NCBI GenBank assembly: GCA_950097015.1
Contig: CATNEN010000031.1
Span: forward strand, 1,674,001-1,738,000
DNA: 64,000 bases
Direction: 5' to 3'
DNA from: Macrostomum hystrix
Lineage: Eukaryota > Platyhelminthes > Macrostomidae
In this document: positions 12,101 to 26,400 of the stretch, piece after piece
Layout of the letters: each line of letters starts with the position of its first letter
Position numbering within the stretch: the stretch's first letter is position 1
The notes under the pieces: model-generated
Databases searched by the model: none
What the model saw: only the letters and a program-made list of their open reading frames with translations
What the model was told of the DNA's origin: nothing
Translations under genes and position numbers: made by a program

Positions 12101-15100
12101 CCGGCAATGGACACATTGTAGGCGCGCGATCGGAACACCGGCGAGCAGTCGTTGTAGTCGGCGACTCGCACGGTGACAGGCACCCGTGAGGACTGAGGCG
12201 GCACGCCGCGGTCGGTGGCAACAATCCAAAACTGGTGCAATCGTTTGGCTTCAAAGTCCAACTGGCGGCGAAGACGAAGCTGACCGGTGGACGGGTCGAC
12301 AACGAAACTGGCTCCGTCTGTGCCGCCGTCGGACAGCTCCTCGATTGAATAAGTCACCTCGCCGCCGGCGCCGGAGTCTGGATCGCTAGCTGACGCAGTC
12401 AGGAGCACACTGCGATACGGATCCTCGTGCTCGGAGACTGTCACGTCGAATGAAGTGGCTGTGAACTCCGGGCGCTCGTCGTTGACGTCCTGGATTGATT
12501 GGGGGATGCGGCTCGACTTTTATGGGATTTATTCAGTATTTTCAGTGGGAACAGATGGAAGTAGCAATAATGAAAACTAAAAAAGTATAAACTACTCACT
12601 GTAACATTAATAATAAGCGGCATGTCGCTGTAGGTCTTCAAGCTTGGCTCGGTGACTCGCACTACCAGATTATACTGTCGTATTGTCTCGTAGTCTAGTT
12701 TATCTGTCGTCTTGACAACGCCTGTCAAATATTAAGAGAGGATTGGTGGACCATATTTTTTTTTAATGACTTACAGAATTAAGCAATAGAAATCATCATT
12801 AGCTAGTAGTAAGTAAGTAGATTATGTGCACAGCTATTATGTTGTCGTATGATTGAATTGCAGCTAGTGAAAAGCTGTTGCTGATGACCAGTTTAATTAT
12901 GGAAAATAATTTTCGGTTGCAATATTCGCAACTTGACTACTATTAGTAAGTAGCGCGACTATTTTGTAATCGAGCATTCTTTTATGACCTAGATTGCGAT
13001 GAAAAGGATGGGCGTACAATAATACTCCAGGGACCAGGGAAGAGGGCTTCCCCAATACTGCCTAATCTGTTTGTCTAAACTATCTCTATTTTTCTTAGTT
13101 ATTTTCTACTTTGTTGAGTCGAGGGAGCGAGCGAACGAAAACTTCATCTGGAGTTGTGACAGAGCTGGATATGAGGGGAGGTATGGGAGAAAATACACAA
13201 ATCGATAAATAATAATCAAGCTTTAGGAATCCTACTCGACTTTCACCTCGGCTGACCGCGCGAGGGCCAGAAAACTCCTCCGACTTCTTCTATTTAGACA
13301 GGCTGGCTGGACTTCATTTATTTCAAGTTTTGACGAGAGAGAGAGAGAAAAGAGAGAAAAGCATCATCAAGGCTTTCTATTCTTTACTAGCAATTTAATC
13401 TAGCAATATAGCAACGGGGTACATGTACGGATTTACAATGATGCTCATGCGAATAGAATATACTAGTATATAGAAATTTGCATTCAATAATTTCGAGTTC
13501 AGTCCAGTCCGTGGACTGGCGGGACGCTACTAACACCCTAAAGTTATAATTCTAGTTACCCCATTTTGCCGAGATTCGAAATCGAGACCTCCCCGCTAAA
13601 ATGTTTATCTTTAAATAATAGAGTCACGTTATCGACATTATCGTGCTAGACGGATTAAGGAGAAGGCTAGACAGAGATTCAGAGTGAATCAATGAGGCGT
13701 TTTTAGTCAGCAGCGGAACCAGGCGCAATAAGGCTCTAGATAGAGGAACCCACCCTCAAAGCTCCGCGTTGCGCAATAGGCTTCCAATAATTCCTCAAAT
13801 CCACTTCGTCGTCTTCTACCTAACCCAATCTACAGTCCCCCCACACACACAAAGCCTAGTAATAAACATAATGGGGAGCAAAAAGTCCCCACAGACAGAC
13901 TGTAGCCATTATTTTGTAAGGCCCACGTGTAGCTTAAGAAAAAAAGCGGGTTTAGCTAACAGGATAGGGCAAAGGGGGATTTAGCCGCTAACAAGAGCGT
14001 CAGCTGACTGTGCATGCGCGCCAGCCAACCCGACTGTCGCAATGGATCGAGTCATCAGTCTCCTTATGCTTTTCTGTGTGTTTTGCCTACTCCAGCTCGT
14101 CATTTTCGTCTTCTTGTTATTTAGTTTTTTCTTCTGAACTACTTTTTATTCAAGTTGGTGTGTGTGTCTGTATGGAGAGGAATTCTGACTTGGCCTTGTT
14201 AACTAAGGCATCAACGGTCTCGATGCCAAGCCGCTATAAAAGTCACGTACGAGAAAATATTCTAGAAATGCATTTAATTCAAATTTAATTTTAGCTTGCT
14301 TAGCAACAGATGATTAAACAACTTAAGCTGTCTACGGCGGGGACATCAAACTAGTTTTTCTATTATACCAGGGGTAGGCAAACTTATTTGCTGGCGGGCC
14401 AAAGAGAGAACCTAAAAGACGATAGCGGGCCGCATTGACTGTATAAATATGAGATAGGGGAGAGATGAGACACGGGAGAGATAAGACAGGGGAGAGATTA
14501 GACACGGGAGAGATGAGACACAGGAGAGATTAGACACGGGAGAGATGAGACACAGGAGAGATTAGACACGGGAGAGATTAGACACGGGAGAGATAAGACA
14601 CGGGAGAGATAAGACACGAGAGCGATGAGACACGGGAGAGATTAGACACGAGAGAGATGAAACAGGACACTGTAGATGTCAGAAGGGGCAACGGGCCGGA
14701 TTTGGGAGCTTCGAGGGCCGCATCTGGCCCGCGGGCCGGAGTTTGCCGACCCCTGTATTATACAAACATACCCTCCTTGAAATTCAGGTAGGTTTCCAGC
14801 TGACCCTATACTCTTGCCTGGACAAATTTTAACAACACTCCGACAATTAATCCGTCAGATTTGTAGAGCCCTGAGAGGGAGAGAGAGAAATGGTCAACAA
14901 GCCAAATGGGCCTTTTTTCGGCGATAAAATTCCTGATAATGCCCCAGTGAAAGTATTTAGCAATGCCACTAGTAGAATCGAGACAGATTAGGAAAAAGCA
15001 TTAGGGCGGCTTCAAGGGGCGGGTTTCAATCAGCGGGGTACTTGACCTGCTGACCCCTATAAGCAATTTGAAGTTCGTTGTACGTTTTTTACGTTAGATT

Positions 15101-18100
15101 TCATTTGTCAGTCAAAATGAATAAATGTTAATTCTATTCGTTCATAGATTCTTTTGACGAATGACAAGGCTGTCGACATTACTGGTTAAACAATGACTTA
15201 AAAAACTTCAGCATCAGCAGCGATCGCTGTTCAAAGCAGAAATTCCCGACATTTTTTCTCATTTTTTATGATCGCTTGAATGCAAAACTCTTAGGGAGAC
15301 CCGATCGAAGAGGAAATAGGGCAGGAAATTTTCGGCCGCATAATTGGACAAATCTAGGAGAGCCGGGGGCTAACAAACTGAAATTCAATAGAGAACTGAG
15401 AAACCGGGCGGTGGATCTGCGTGAGACCGGGAATATCAGCAAGTTTTCCGCTGGAGTGGGGTGGGTGCGACCTCCCCAGAGGGCACCGAAACACGCTGAC
15501 CGAAGGCCTTGATATCCCTGTCTCCTGTTCATGGGATATTAACGGGGGAGAAGTATGTGTGTGTGTGCGTGTGTCCGGGGCAGGGGCGCGATTGCGTCAC
15601 CATGGGAGATTGGACCCTAGAATTAGTCACTGTTACAGACACATGAGAGTGGGAGGGGGAAGGGGTGACAGTTAATAAAAAAGCACGGGCGGACAGGTAG
15701 AGAAACTAGCTATAGTTCTAGGTTCAAGGAAACAGAAAGTAGGAAAGAATACGACCGCTTGATTTGGGGGTCATTCTTAGAAAAACTTGTTGAGTTTTCA
15801 TTAAAACACTGCTATAAACATTAAGAATAAGTTATTAATTAATCAGCAGCTTGGATTAGATTGCTTTATTATTCTGAGTGAGTTGTGTGGCTTGGTAGAT
15901 ATTTTACATTTTATATTGTCACAAACTGTTACATAACTTTTATGGGGTAAAAAATCGATGTATTTGTGCAGAATATTAATAGGATCGCAGGTTAAACCTG
16001 TCAGATTAGATTTTTATGACTAATTATAATACCCAGGGAAGATTAAGTCGTAGCCAGTAGTGACTGAGCCACGTCTATTCAAAGGTGCCTTCAGAGGCTG
16101 TGTACAGCTATTCAGTCCATGGACATGGGGGCTGATACACTATTCCACAAGTAGCTCATGCTAAGCAATCGAAATTGAATCTATTTGCTTGAGCACACAA
16201 ATAGTTTCGCGTATCGCACATCATTTGGTGGCACTAGACCCGCAGCCAGCGAGAGGCAATTCTGTCCATCTCGCTGACACCTGAGCACACACTCACACAG
16301 GCAGTGTACATCTGCCCTGACTTTCTCATCGTCAGGCAGTGTACACTCTCATTGTGCCTTGAAGGTTGGCCCTCAAAGGCGTAAATTGCATGACAAGCCC
16401 CCCCAGACTTCTTTTCGCAGCTGCGCCCCAAATAAATGTGGCCTAGCCGCGGAATCGAGCTCAGGGACGTTGGTGCAAGAGGCTAACGCGTTACTCCGCT
16501 CTGCCACTCATCCCACGGAGTGATCAATTCGCAAGGTTGTACTTGTGATCCTAAATTATATTTGTAGCACAAAATACACGAAACAAACTGGATTATTTTG
16601 AATGAGAAAGCTTCAGAACAAATCCAGCTATGTTTACAACGACCTGAACTGGGATCCAACAACTAATTATCGAGGATTCGTTACATTTTTCCCGCATGCT
16701 CAAATCAAATTATGATTGTATTACACGGCTCACACACTGAGGTAATCGAACAACCTTTCTTTGCATCTAATTAATCTTGTCTTGATGTTGAAAGTAGTTG
16801 AGAGACATACTTATATTTCGCCTCATTACCGTCCAATCTCAAGGCTAAAGGCAGTTTCTCCTCCCCCGACTGTGAGTCCCAACTCATGTGTCAGCATTTC
16901 TCCATCTTGTCTCAGCATTCTGCAACTAAGATATGCACACACACAGCATGGGCGAAATATGCTGAACAGACTGTCAAATATTTAATAATGCAACGAACCA
17001 GACTCGTGTCTAATCCACTTCTACCTTCCAACCGATATCGACAATTTCCGAGGAAATTGGTCTAGCTGAGTCATTAGAGCTTCGGCCTCTTAACCGAAAA
17101 GGTCTGGGGTTCGAATCTTAGCTTGTGCCACTGACTACACATCTGGCCCAACTAGGCTAGGCTAAATCAGCTGAATATAGAGATATTGACAAGAAGGTGC
17201 AGGGAGCAACGCTACACTGCACATAGCTGCCCGGTGTCACGTTACAATGCGATCGGAATACACTGCTGGGAAGGCTTTAGAGACTGCTCTATGAAGACTG
17301 CTCGGCTTGCTTGTAGACTGACGGGGGAGAGGAGAGATGAATCATATAGACTCCATTCTGATACACGCCTGTCAGTGAGTTCGTATTGAAAGTCAAAGCA
17401 AAAAAATCGTTACTTTAGAAGCCAGCCAACAGATTTTTCCTTGGTAGTTCCAAAACTGGAGCTAAAAGCAAAGCAGTTGGCTTTGAAAAAGTCATTTTAT
17501 AGACACGAATGGTCTAGATGAATTTGATACACAAGTCACGTGCTAAATAGCTTCTAAACTGTAAAAAAATCAACACCCTTCATACGGGACGTTTTACTTA
17601 CTCGGAATTGTATAATACTTGAGTTTCACAAACCCCAAACCTAATAATCCCCATAATTTCCCATCCCTAAAGTTCAAATCCACTAATTTTCATAATCCAT
17701 AAATTTCTCATCCCTAAACTCACCAGTGAAATTTTATTAAATCCCAACATTTCCGATCCCAACATTATCACTAGATTTTAAGATGAAATTTATTTGAGTT
17801 GGAGGAATATGAATTCAGTGTGTGTCATGTTTAAGGATGTGCAATATTTGGTTTATGAGCGATCTCTGAATGAATATACAATTAATATAAAACTACACAA
17901 TGATATGAGGATAATGAGGACTTCATTCAGAGGAGGATATCAGACAGCAGTTTGCATGCAGCATCGATCCAAAAGTAGGTAATACAGAGAGTTTAGCTGA
18001 CCCATTTCAAGCCAAAAAATGCACAAGACAGAAAGAAGCATAGAAGTGGAGTGATCGGAGACTGGGACGTGGAAGGGGAGAGAGAATGCAGTCTCGAGTG

Positions 18101-20366
18101 GGTGCAGCGAAGCGGTATCAAAAAATGGCATCTCGATATAAAAGGCTATAGGAATTCCCTTTCCCGTGGTTCATCCACCCCAAGCAGGCACGCCGGCCTT
18201 CACACGAGCCTATCAGTACTCGTTGAGTCTATGCTCAAAACCGCAGATGCAGCCGGAGTGTCACCAGCGACGACGGGAGTTGAAAAGGGGGATAAAAGAG
18301 GAGTGGGATAGGAAAAGAGGAGTGGGCGCAGCTGGTGACGTAATCACCCTTTGGTCTTTGCGGTTTTTTCGCCTCAAGGATTACGACAGAGAAATAAGAG
18401 AGGAGAGGAGTAGGTTGGGGAGGGTGGCTCAGGAGTTGAAATGAAGTGGGAGGAGCGGAGGGGTGAGAATGAGAAAAGGGGAAAAGGGAGAGTAATAGCT
18501 AAGTAATAAAATCCCATTGGTAAGATTTCTTATATCGGCGATGGGAGGAACATGTAGTGCTTTCGACTTAACAAGGCAGAAAAAGAATTAAAACACTGAA
18601 GAAAGATTGGAAAGGGAAAGGCGGTCCAGGTGAATCCACTTTATGCCTGTCTGTGTGTGTCTCCTTCTTTCTCTTCTGCTTTTACTACGCAAGACTAGAG
18701 CAAACACTACAGTGAGTTTGTCTGTGTGTGCGAACTGCTCCTCAAAGCGCGGGAGCCGACAAGAAAGACAGAAGACAGAAAGTAGAATAGAAATGTCGGA
18801 GGGGAGACATTCTTAATTAATTTGAAGCAGCCACGCCAACGTATTGAAGTGGGGCGAGGAAAGGCGGGACGACCCAGCTGTGGACTGGGAGCAGGGCGAG
18901 GGATGGGTCGGGATTAGGGAGATGAAAATTGAGACATGGATAGAGACGGATATTCAAGGATAAGGAATTATGGATAAGGGATGTTAAAATGCATGGTTTT
19001 TGATAATGGGTTTCAAATACAGGAATCATTGACAAATTTATGGATAATTGTTGAATAAGGCATTATTGATAAGAGATTAGGGATAAGGGGTTATGGATAA
19101 GGGACTATGGATTAGGAATCATGGATAAGGGGTTATGGATAAGGGACTATGGATTAGGAATCATAGATAAGGGGTTATGGATAAGGGACTATGGATTAGG
19201 AATCGTAGATAAGGGGTTATGGATAAGGGACTATGAATTAGGAATCATGGATAAGGGGTTATGGAAAAGGGACTATGGATTAGGAATCGTAGATAAGGGG
19301 TTATGGATAAGGGACTATGGATTAGGAATCATGGATGAGGGATTATATACAGTCTTTATAGACAGACAGAGAAATCAATGAAGGTAAGGCACATAAGAGC
19401 ACAAATCAACAGACGAAACACAGTGTGAGACAAATGTCGGAGGCTCGGAGGCAGCTGAACAAACTCCAATCAAGGCAGGCGTGTGAGAGACATTTGAGCA
19501 AGTGAGCGTCAAATGAACGCGGAGAGCCGTGAAAAACGTGACGGATCGAATTGTCAACACTCTTGCCGACTGACATGCCTGGGTAACAGCAGCAGCAGCA
19601 GCAGCAGCAGCATTGACCCCCACGTCACGAGAATTCAGTCAGCAAAATAGGAAGCAAGGCGCTGATTACGAAATATTCTGCTCCAACGTAGGCTGGGCTC
19701 TAACATTAGGAAAAAAGTGAAACCCGAGACAGCTGTCGCCTTCTCTGGACTCCGTCCTCCTTCACATCCCACAGACGGAATCTCTATCGCGCATATTCAT
19801 AATCTACTAAGCTGGAGAGCCAAGAAAATAGTCGATTGGCGCCAATAAATCAGTATTGGCTGGGCTGGGGTGCTATGCGCATTTTTCTTCCAAGCTCTAT
19901 CAAGGTTTAAGGCCGAATATATATTTCATCCATATTTCTGTTCAAGAATACTGGGCATAACCACATTCTGAAATCCATTCCCTTTATAATTTTCTCTCTG
20001 ATCTGCAACGTGCGTGCCAATTAGTTGCACCTCACTTATTCCTAAGGTTATAATCCCTGCGAGATCATAATATACGATTTTTATTATTATCGACTGCTCA
20101 CTCACTCACCATATAGTCTTAAGATTGATCACTATGATTATCAATATTATATTCTGCCCACAAGGCAATGGCGGCGGAGGCCAAAGGTCAATCAAAAGAA
20201 AATAGTCAGTGAGTTGCCTAACAGATCTGACGAAGAGTCAGGCTAACCTGCACCGCTTCCATAAAGCTATAGAGAGGTCTATAATCAATTACGTGGCCAA
20301 GGAAGCTGAACTGATGCGATTGCCACACGGCGCTATGGAATACCTTATCACTGATTGAGGCCTAAC

Positions 20367-20407
<41 letters not shown>

Positions 20408-23400
20408 TCGGATGGGGGTCAGTGGCAGAGTGGTCTAACGCGTTAGCCTCTTGCACCAAGGTCCCTGAGCTCGATTCCGCGGCTAGGCCACATTTATTTG
20501 GGGCGCAGCTGCGAAAAGAAGTCTGGGGGCGGGGGCTTGTCATGCAATTTACGCCCTTGAGGGCCAACCTCCAAGGCACAGTGAGAGTGTACACTGCCTG
20601 ACGATGAGAAAGTCAGGGCAGATGTACACTGCCTGTGTGAGTGTGTGCTCAGGAGTCAGCGAGATGGACAGAATTGCCTCTCGCTGGCTGCGTGTCTAGT
20701 GCCACCAAATGATGTACCATTGCCCCTCCTGCAATTATTATTATTTATACTGTACATTGCACAGACACACGATGTTAATCAATTTTCACTTAAGTTAGCT
20801 TGTATCCCAGTGGTTTAGAGAGAGATTTAGACTTCTGGTCGAAAGGTTAGAAGTTCGAATCTTTAGAATCGACTGAACACAATTTTACAGTTTATTAAAA
20901 GCGCCGCGGAATAGGTGCGGCTGTGCCACTAACGCTGTAAATCTGGCCCATCTAGTTTAGGTGTCACTTCTATCTATCTATAAAATATGTATTATTTTTA
21001 CAGTCGGAAAAAACTCCATCCGCAATCAGTTATCCTCAAAGTCCCCTCTTCTCGCTCTGTAAGAATGCGCGACTGTTCTTCAGCTGATAAGCGCTTATCG
21101 AAGCCTTCTTTCGCCATAGCATCAGCAACGACAGATCATCCCAGCCAGGATATACGATACTAATAATCCCTCATTCCCCATCACAGATGGTGAGGGAAAC
21201 TATCCTAAGAGAGAAAAAAGAGACAAATTTAACGCCCAGCACAGAATGGAAGTGGATAATGCTGGCCTTATCAACGGCCCTCCCTTGGCAACTAAAATAA
21301 TCCCCAACCTAGATCCTCTCCGCCCTACGAAATCTGGCTTCGCGTGGTGGGGGAGGGAGACGACATATTTATATCCAAAGCCCACTTTTTTGCCGAGAAT
21401 ATCTGCATATCTGCCCTACAGAAATTTTGTACAAAGAAAATGCGCATTTTGGTTGGCGTCCTTTTAACATAGCCAAGATATTAATAGGCTAACATGATGC
21501 AGACAGACAGGCTTATACACAATTCCCTTAATGGGGAAATATTTCGTTAACCAACGAACAGCGCAGAAGCTGGGGGAATATCATACAGGTGGAAATTAAT
21601 CCTACACAAGAACAGGATTTTTCCGTTCCAAACTGCCAGCACTACTTGATGCCCCAGGCCAGCGATATGGTCAGAAGATCATAGAAGCTATATTAGAAGA
21701 AGCCGGCAGTGAATATGATCCCTGCCCCAGCATCCGCCTGTGTGTGAGTTCTTTTTAAAGCAAAACAGCAGATGTGTGCCGCAGCACGATAAGGCATAGA
21801 TCTTCCACACCAAACGGTCAATCTGCATTTAGTAATCAAAAAATGATATTGAAAGCTTTGAATAAACAGAAAGCATTAAATTATAAATTTCGTTACAAAT
21901 ATTATTAAACGATTGTCACACAAAAATATCCGACTCTTGGCAATTGATTCGATAAAAACTCGGCTTCAGAGAAGCAATCACACTATCTAAAAATCGATGC
22001 AGTTATTTCTGTCACGGAATACTTACACGGCCCACGATTGTTGTAGTCTGTTGTCGGTGTTTTTGTTTCAAATAAAATTGCAGTGAAATTGTAACAACTA
22101 TGAAGCAAGGAAAAATACACCCTATAGATAAGAATTCAATTGATTTGGAACCATATATTTAGGCGCTTCTACTTCTAGATCAGGGGTCGGCAAACTCCGG
22201 CCCGCGGGCCAGATGCGGCCCTCCAAGCTCCCAAATCCGGCCCGTTGCCCCTTCCGACACCTACAGTATCCTGTTTCATCTTTCCCCTGTCTCATCTCTT
22301 CCGTGTCTTATCCCTCCCGTGTCTCATCTCTCCGCTGTCTCATCTCTCCCGTGTCTCATCTCTTCCGTGTCTTATCCCTCCCGTGTCTCATCTCTCCGCT
22401 GTCTTATCTCTCCCGTGTCTAATCTCTTCCGTATCTTATCCCTGCCGTGTCTCATCTCTCCGCTGTCTCGTCTCTCCGCTGTCTCATCTCTCCCGTGTCT
22501 CATCTCTTCCGTGTCTTATCCCTCCCGTGTCTCATCTCTGCTGTGTCTCATCTCTCCCATGTCTCATCTCTCCTGTGTCTCATCTCTCCTGTGTCTCATC
22601 TCTCCCGCCGTCTCATCTCTCCGCCTTCTAATCTCTCCCATGTCTCATCTCTCCCGCGTGTCATCTCTCCTGTGTGTCATCTCTCTGCTATCTCATCTCT
22701 TTCGCGTGTCATCTCTCCTCGATCTCATCTCTCCTGTGTGTCATCTCTCCTCGGTCTCATCTCTCCCGTGTCTCATCTCTCCCGTGTCTTATCTCTCCCC
22801 TTTCTCATATTTCTACAGTCAATGCGGCCCGCTATCGTCTTTTAGGTTCTCTTTTTGGCCCACTAGCTAATAAGTTTGCCGACCCCTGTTCTAGATAGAA
22901 TAATTAATGAGTGTTATGATAGTTGCACCGGTTGTCAATTGTTCGGGTTATCCCAGGTAACTCCATGTTAACAATATATTAGGCTAGAATTACTTAGTGT
23001 TGCTAACTTTCTTTCCAATTGACCGACTGCACTGCACAATTTGAGGCTTGGCCATTGTAGCAAACGATTGTTGGATGGAGACTAAATAAAACAATGCATG
23101 TCAGGCAAGAGGAAATATGTGTATAGAGATAGAGGTTTTCAAGGAATTAGTAAAAAACATCCCACCTGAGAGAGTGCCACCTTAGACTGATATGTGCAAC
23201 AAAATAATCATTTCAATTGTATACGAGTATAAATATAAAAAATTGCACTTTAGCAAGGATACTAGGTGTTGTCAATAGAGGTTTATTAAATACTGAGGGT
23301 GGGTTGGCACTGCTTCAAGCACAGCTCATTGTAATAACAAAGTCTAATAAAAAAATCGATGATGATGAATTCAATTGATGAATTCAATTGATTTGGAACC

Positions 23401-26400
23401 ATATATTTAGGCGCTTCTACTTCTAGATCAGGGGTCGGCAAACTCCGGCCCGCGGGCCAGATGCGGCCCTCCAAGCTCCCAAATCCGGCCCGTTGCCCCT
23501 TCCGACACCTACACTATCCTGTTTCATCTTTCCCCTGTCTCATCTCTTCCGTGTCTTATCCCTCCCGTGTCTCATCTCTCCGCTGTCTCATCTCTCCCGT
23601 GTCTCATCTCTTCCGTGTCTTATCCCTCCCGTGTCTCATCTCTCCGCTGTCTTATCTCTCCCGTGTCTAATCTCTTCCGTATCTTATCCCTGCCGTGTCT
23701 CATCTCTCCGCTGTCTCGTCTCTCCGCTGTCTCATCTCTCCCGTGTCTCATCTCTTCCGTGTCTTATCCCTCCCGTGTCTCATCTCTGCTGTGTCTCATC
23801 TCTCCCATGTCTCATCTCTCCTGTGTCTCATCTCTCCTGTGTCTCATCTCTCCCGCCGTCTCATCTCTCCGCCTTCTAATCTCTCCCATGTCTCATCTCT
23901 CCCGCGTGTCATCTCTCCTGTGTGTCATCTCTCTGCTATCTCATCTCTTTCGCGTGTCATCTCTCCTCGATCTCATCTCTCCTGTGTGTCATCTCTCCTC
24001 GGTCTCATCTCTCCCGTGTCTCATCTCTCCCGTGTCTTATCTCTCCCCTTTCTCATATTTCTACAGTCAATGCGGCCCGCTATCGTCTTTTAGGTTCTCT
24101 TTTTGGCCCACTAGCTAATAAGTTTGCCGACCCCTGTTCTAGATAGAATAATTAATGAGTGTTATGATAGTTGCACCGGTTGTCAATTGTTCGGGTTATC
24201 CCAGGTAACTCCATGTTAACAATATATTAGGCTAGAATTACTTAGTGTTGCTAACTTTCTTTCCAATTGACCGACTGCACTGCACAATTTGAGGCTTGGC
24301 CATTGTAGCAAACGATTGTTGGATGGAGACTAAATAAAACAATGCATGTCAGGCAAGAGGAAATATGTGTATAGAGATAGAGGTTTTCAAGGAATTAGTA
24401 AAAAACATCCCACCTGAGAGAGTGCCACCTTAGACTGATATGTGCAACAAAATAATCATTTCAATTGTATACGAGTATAAATATAAAAAATTGCACTTTA
24501 GCAAGGATACTAGGTGTTGTCAATAGAGGTTTATTAAATACTGAGGGTGGGTTGGCACTGCTTCAAGCACAGCTCATTGTAATAACAAAGTCTAATAAAA
24601 AAATCGATGATGATGATGTTGATGAAGTAGCTATAAAAAATTATTACTCTACGCTTCAAACATGGTCAGACCATACTAAAAAAACTTAAGGAACAGGAAA
24701 CCAAAGAAATAACGGTGATTCAATCAGATGTGTTTTATTACAAAATAAAAATAAAAAAATATTTAAAAACGCAAATTTCTTCACCGAATGACCCAGAAAT
24801 TGTGGAGACAAAGCGAGGAAGCTAGTGAGAAAATAACAGAATACTTGGCGATAGGTGGAGAGAAAAGCATTGCCACAACACTAACAACAAGCGATCGATA
24901 ATCCGATAGCGATATGGAGAATACCATGAACAATTCCAAAAAGTCGGATGGGGAATCCGAGAATCTGGTGGGGAATCCCAAGAATCAGATGGGAAATTCC
25001 AAAAAATCGGATGCAGAATCCTAATAATCGGATGGGAAATCCCAAATAATCGGATTGGGAATCCCAAATAATCGGATTGGGAATCCCAAATAATCGGATG
25101 GGAAATCCCAAATAATCGGATTAGGAATCCCAAATAATCGGATGGGAAATCCCAAAACATCGGATTGGGAATCCCAAATAATCAGATGGGGAATCCCAAA
25201 AAATCGGATGGGAAATCCCAAATAATCGGATAGGGAATCCCAAATAATCGGATAGGGAATCCCAATAATCGGATAGGGAATCCTAAATAATCGGATGGGA
25301 ATCCCAATAATCGGATAGGGAATCCCAAGAATCGGATGGGAATCGCAATAATCGGATAGGGAATCCCAAGAATCGGATGGGAATCCCAATAATCGGATAG
25401 GGAATCCCAAGAATCGGACCAGGATATCTGAGAATCAGATAGGAAACTTTGAAAGTCGGATCAGAAGATTGTTAAGTTGGAATTCGAAGGTGCTCAAAGG
25501 TTTTTCTAAAAGTAATAAACCATTTTATTCGTTCTTAGACGGCGTGCAGAGTTCGTAAAGGTTGTTTTCGCGTTTAAATAAAACAGAAAGATAAGAGATC
25601 AAGAAGAATATAGGAAACAAATTCAGAAAGAGGATTTTAGTAAAAAAAGAAACACAAAATTATAAACGTTTTCCTACCAAAATTAGGAGTCGCATTGGCC
25701 GCCGAAGCTGCATAATAATAAATTAATTAATCAATTGATAAAAAATATTTAAAATATGCACCAATGAATGATTGAAACTTGCTAGCGTCATGCGCGCATG
25801 CAGCTTTTATACGGCCACTATTCGTCACGCCGTCGGCTTATTAGTTTCATAAAAATAATAATTAATAAAAGTAGAACTCAAAACAAAACAGGCAACGCAA
25901 CTGTTGTCAAAAGCTGAAAATGCGTTTATTAAGCCTCATTAATTTGCATGCAGTTGGATTAAAATGTATTTTATTGTAAACTGACTAAACTACAGTAGAT
26001 AGCAGACTATAAATCTAAGCTACTCACTAGAACTCAGTGTCTTAAAAATATTTTAACAGTTAGCATTAAAATATTAGGTTAAGATAGAATACGCACACTT
26101 TTCTTGTTGAATAGAGAAATACAAATATTTGATGCGCTAAGTTTCCTGCCTGTGCACGATCTGCATGTCTCGACGCTTGCCTTACTTACTATGTTGATCT
26201 TACTATCTTCAGATTGTTCTACAAACATGCAGCTGACTCTGTTGAACGAATCTTAAATACCTAACTAGAGCTATATTTAAATGTAGCTAATATTCGTAAA
26301 AATTTAACTGAACATAATCTACCACTTTCCAATTGGAAAATAAACCAGAAACAAGTTGTTTGACAACAATCAACAATACAAAATAGGATTAGAAATGTTG

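Larger units (their letters stand above)
22132..24616. repeat. 1,248-bp direct tandem duplication
   Basis: Segment 22132-23379 is repeated at 23380-24616 at a constant offset of 1,248 bp. Reading both copies, one substitution was seen (22266 G, 23514 C). The junction carries GAATTCAATTGAT twice in succession. Each copy holds one hAT MITE plus about 480 bp of flanking DNA. The near-identity implies a very recent event or an assembly artefact. Confidence 0.93.

Noticed and set aside
15266-15675. ORFs open on both strands at 15.27-15.68 kb
   Set aside because: GC-richer patch with no recognisable protein on either strand and no splice context.
17060-17140. Candidate tRNA-Lys gene
   Set aside because: A and B boxes and a CTT-like loop are present, but the anticodon and acceptor stems do not pair properly and family-A-like SINE sequence follows.
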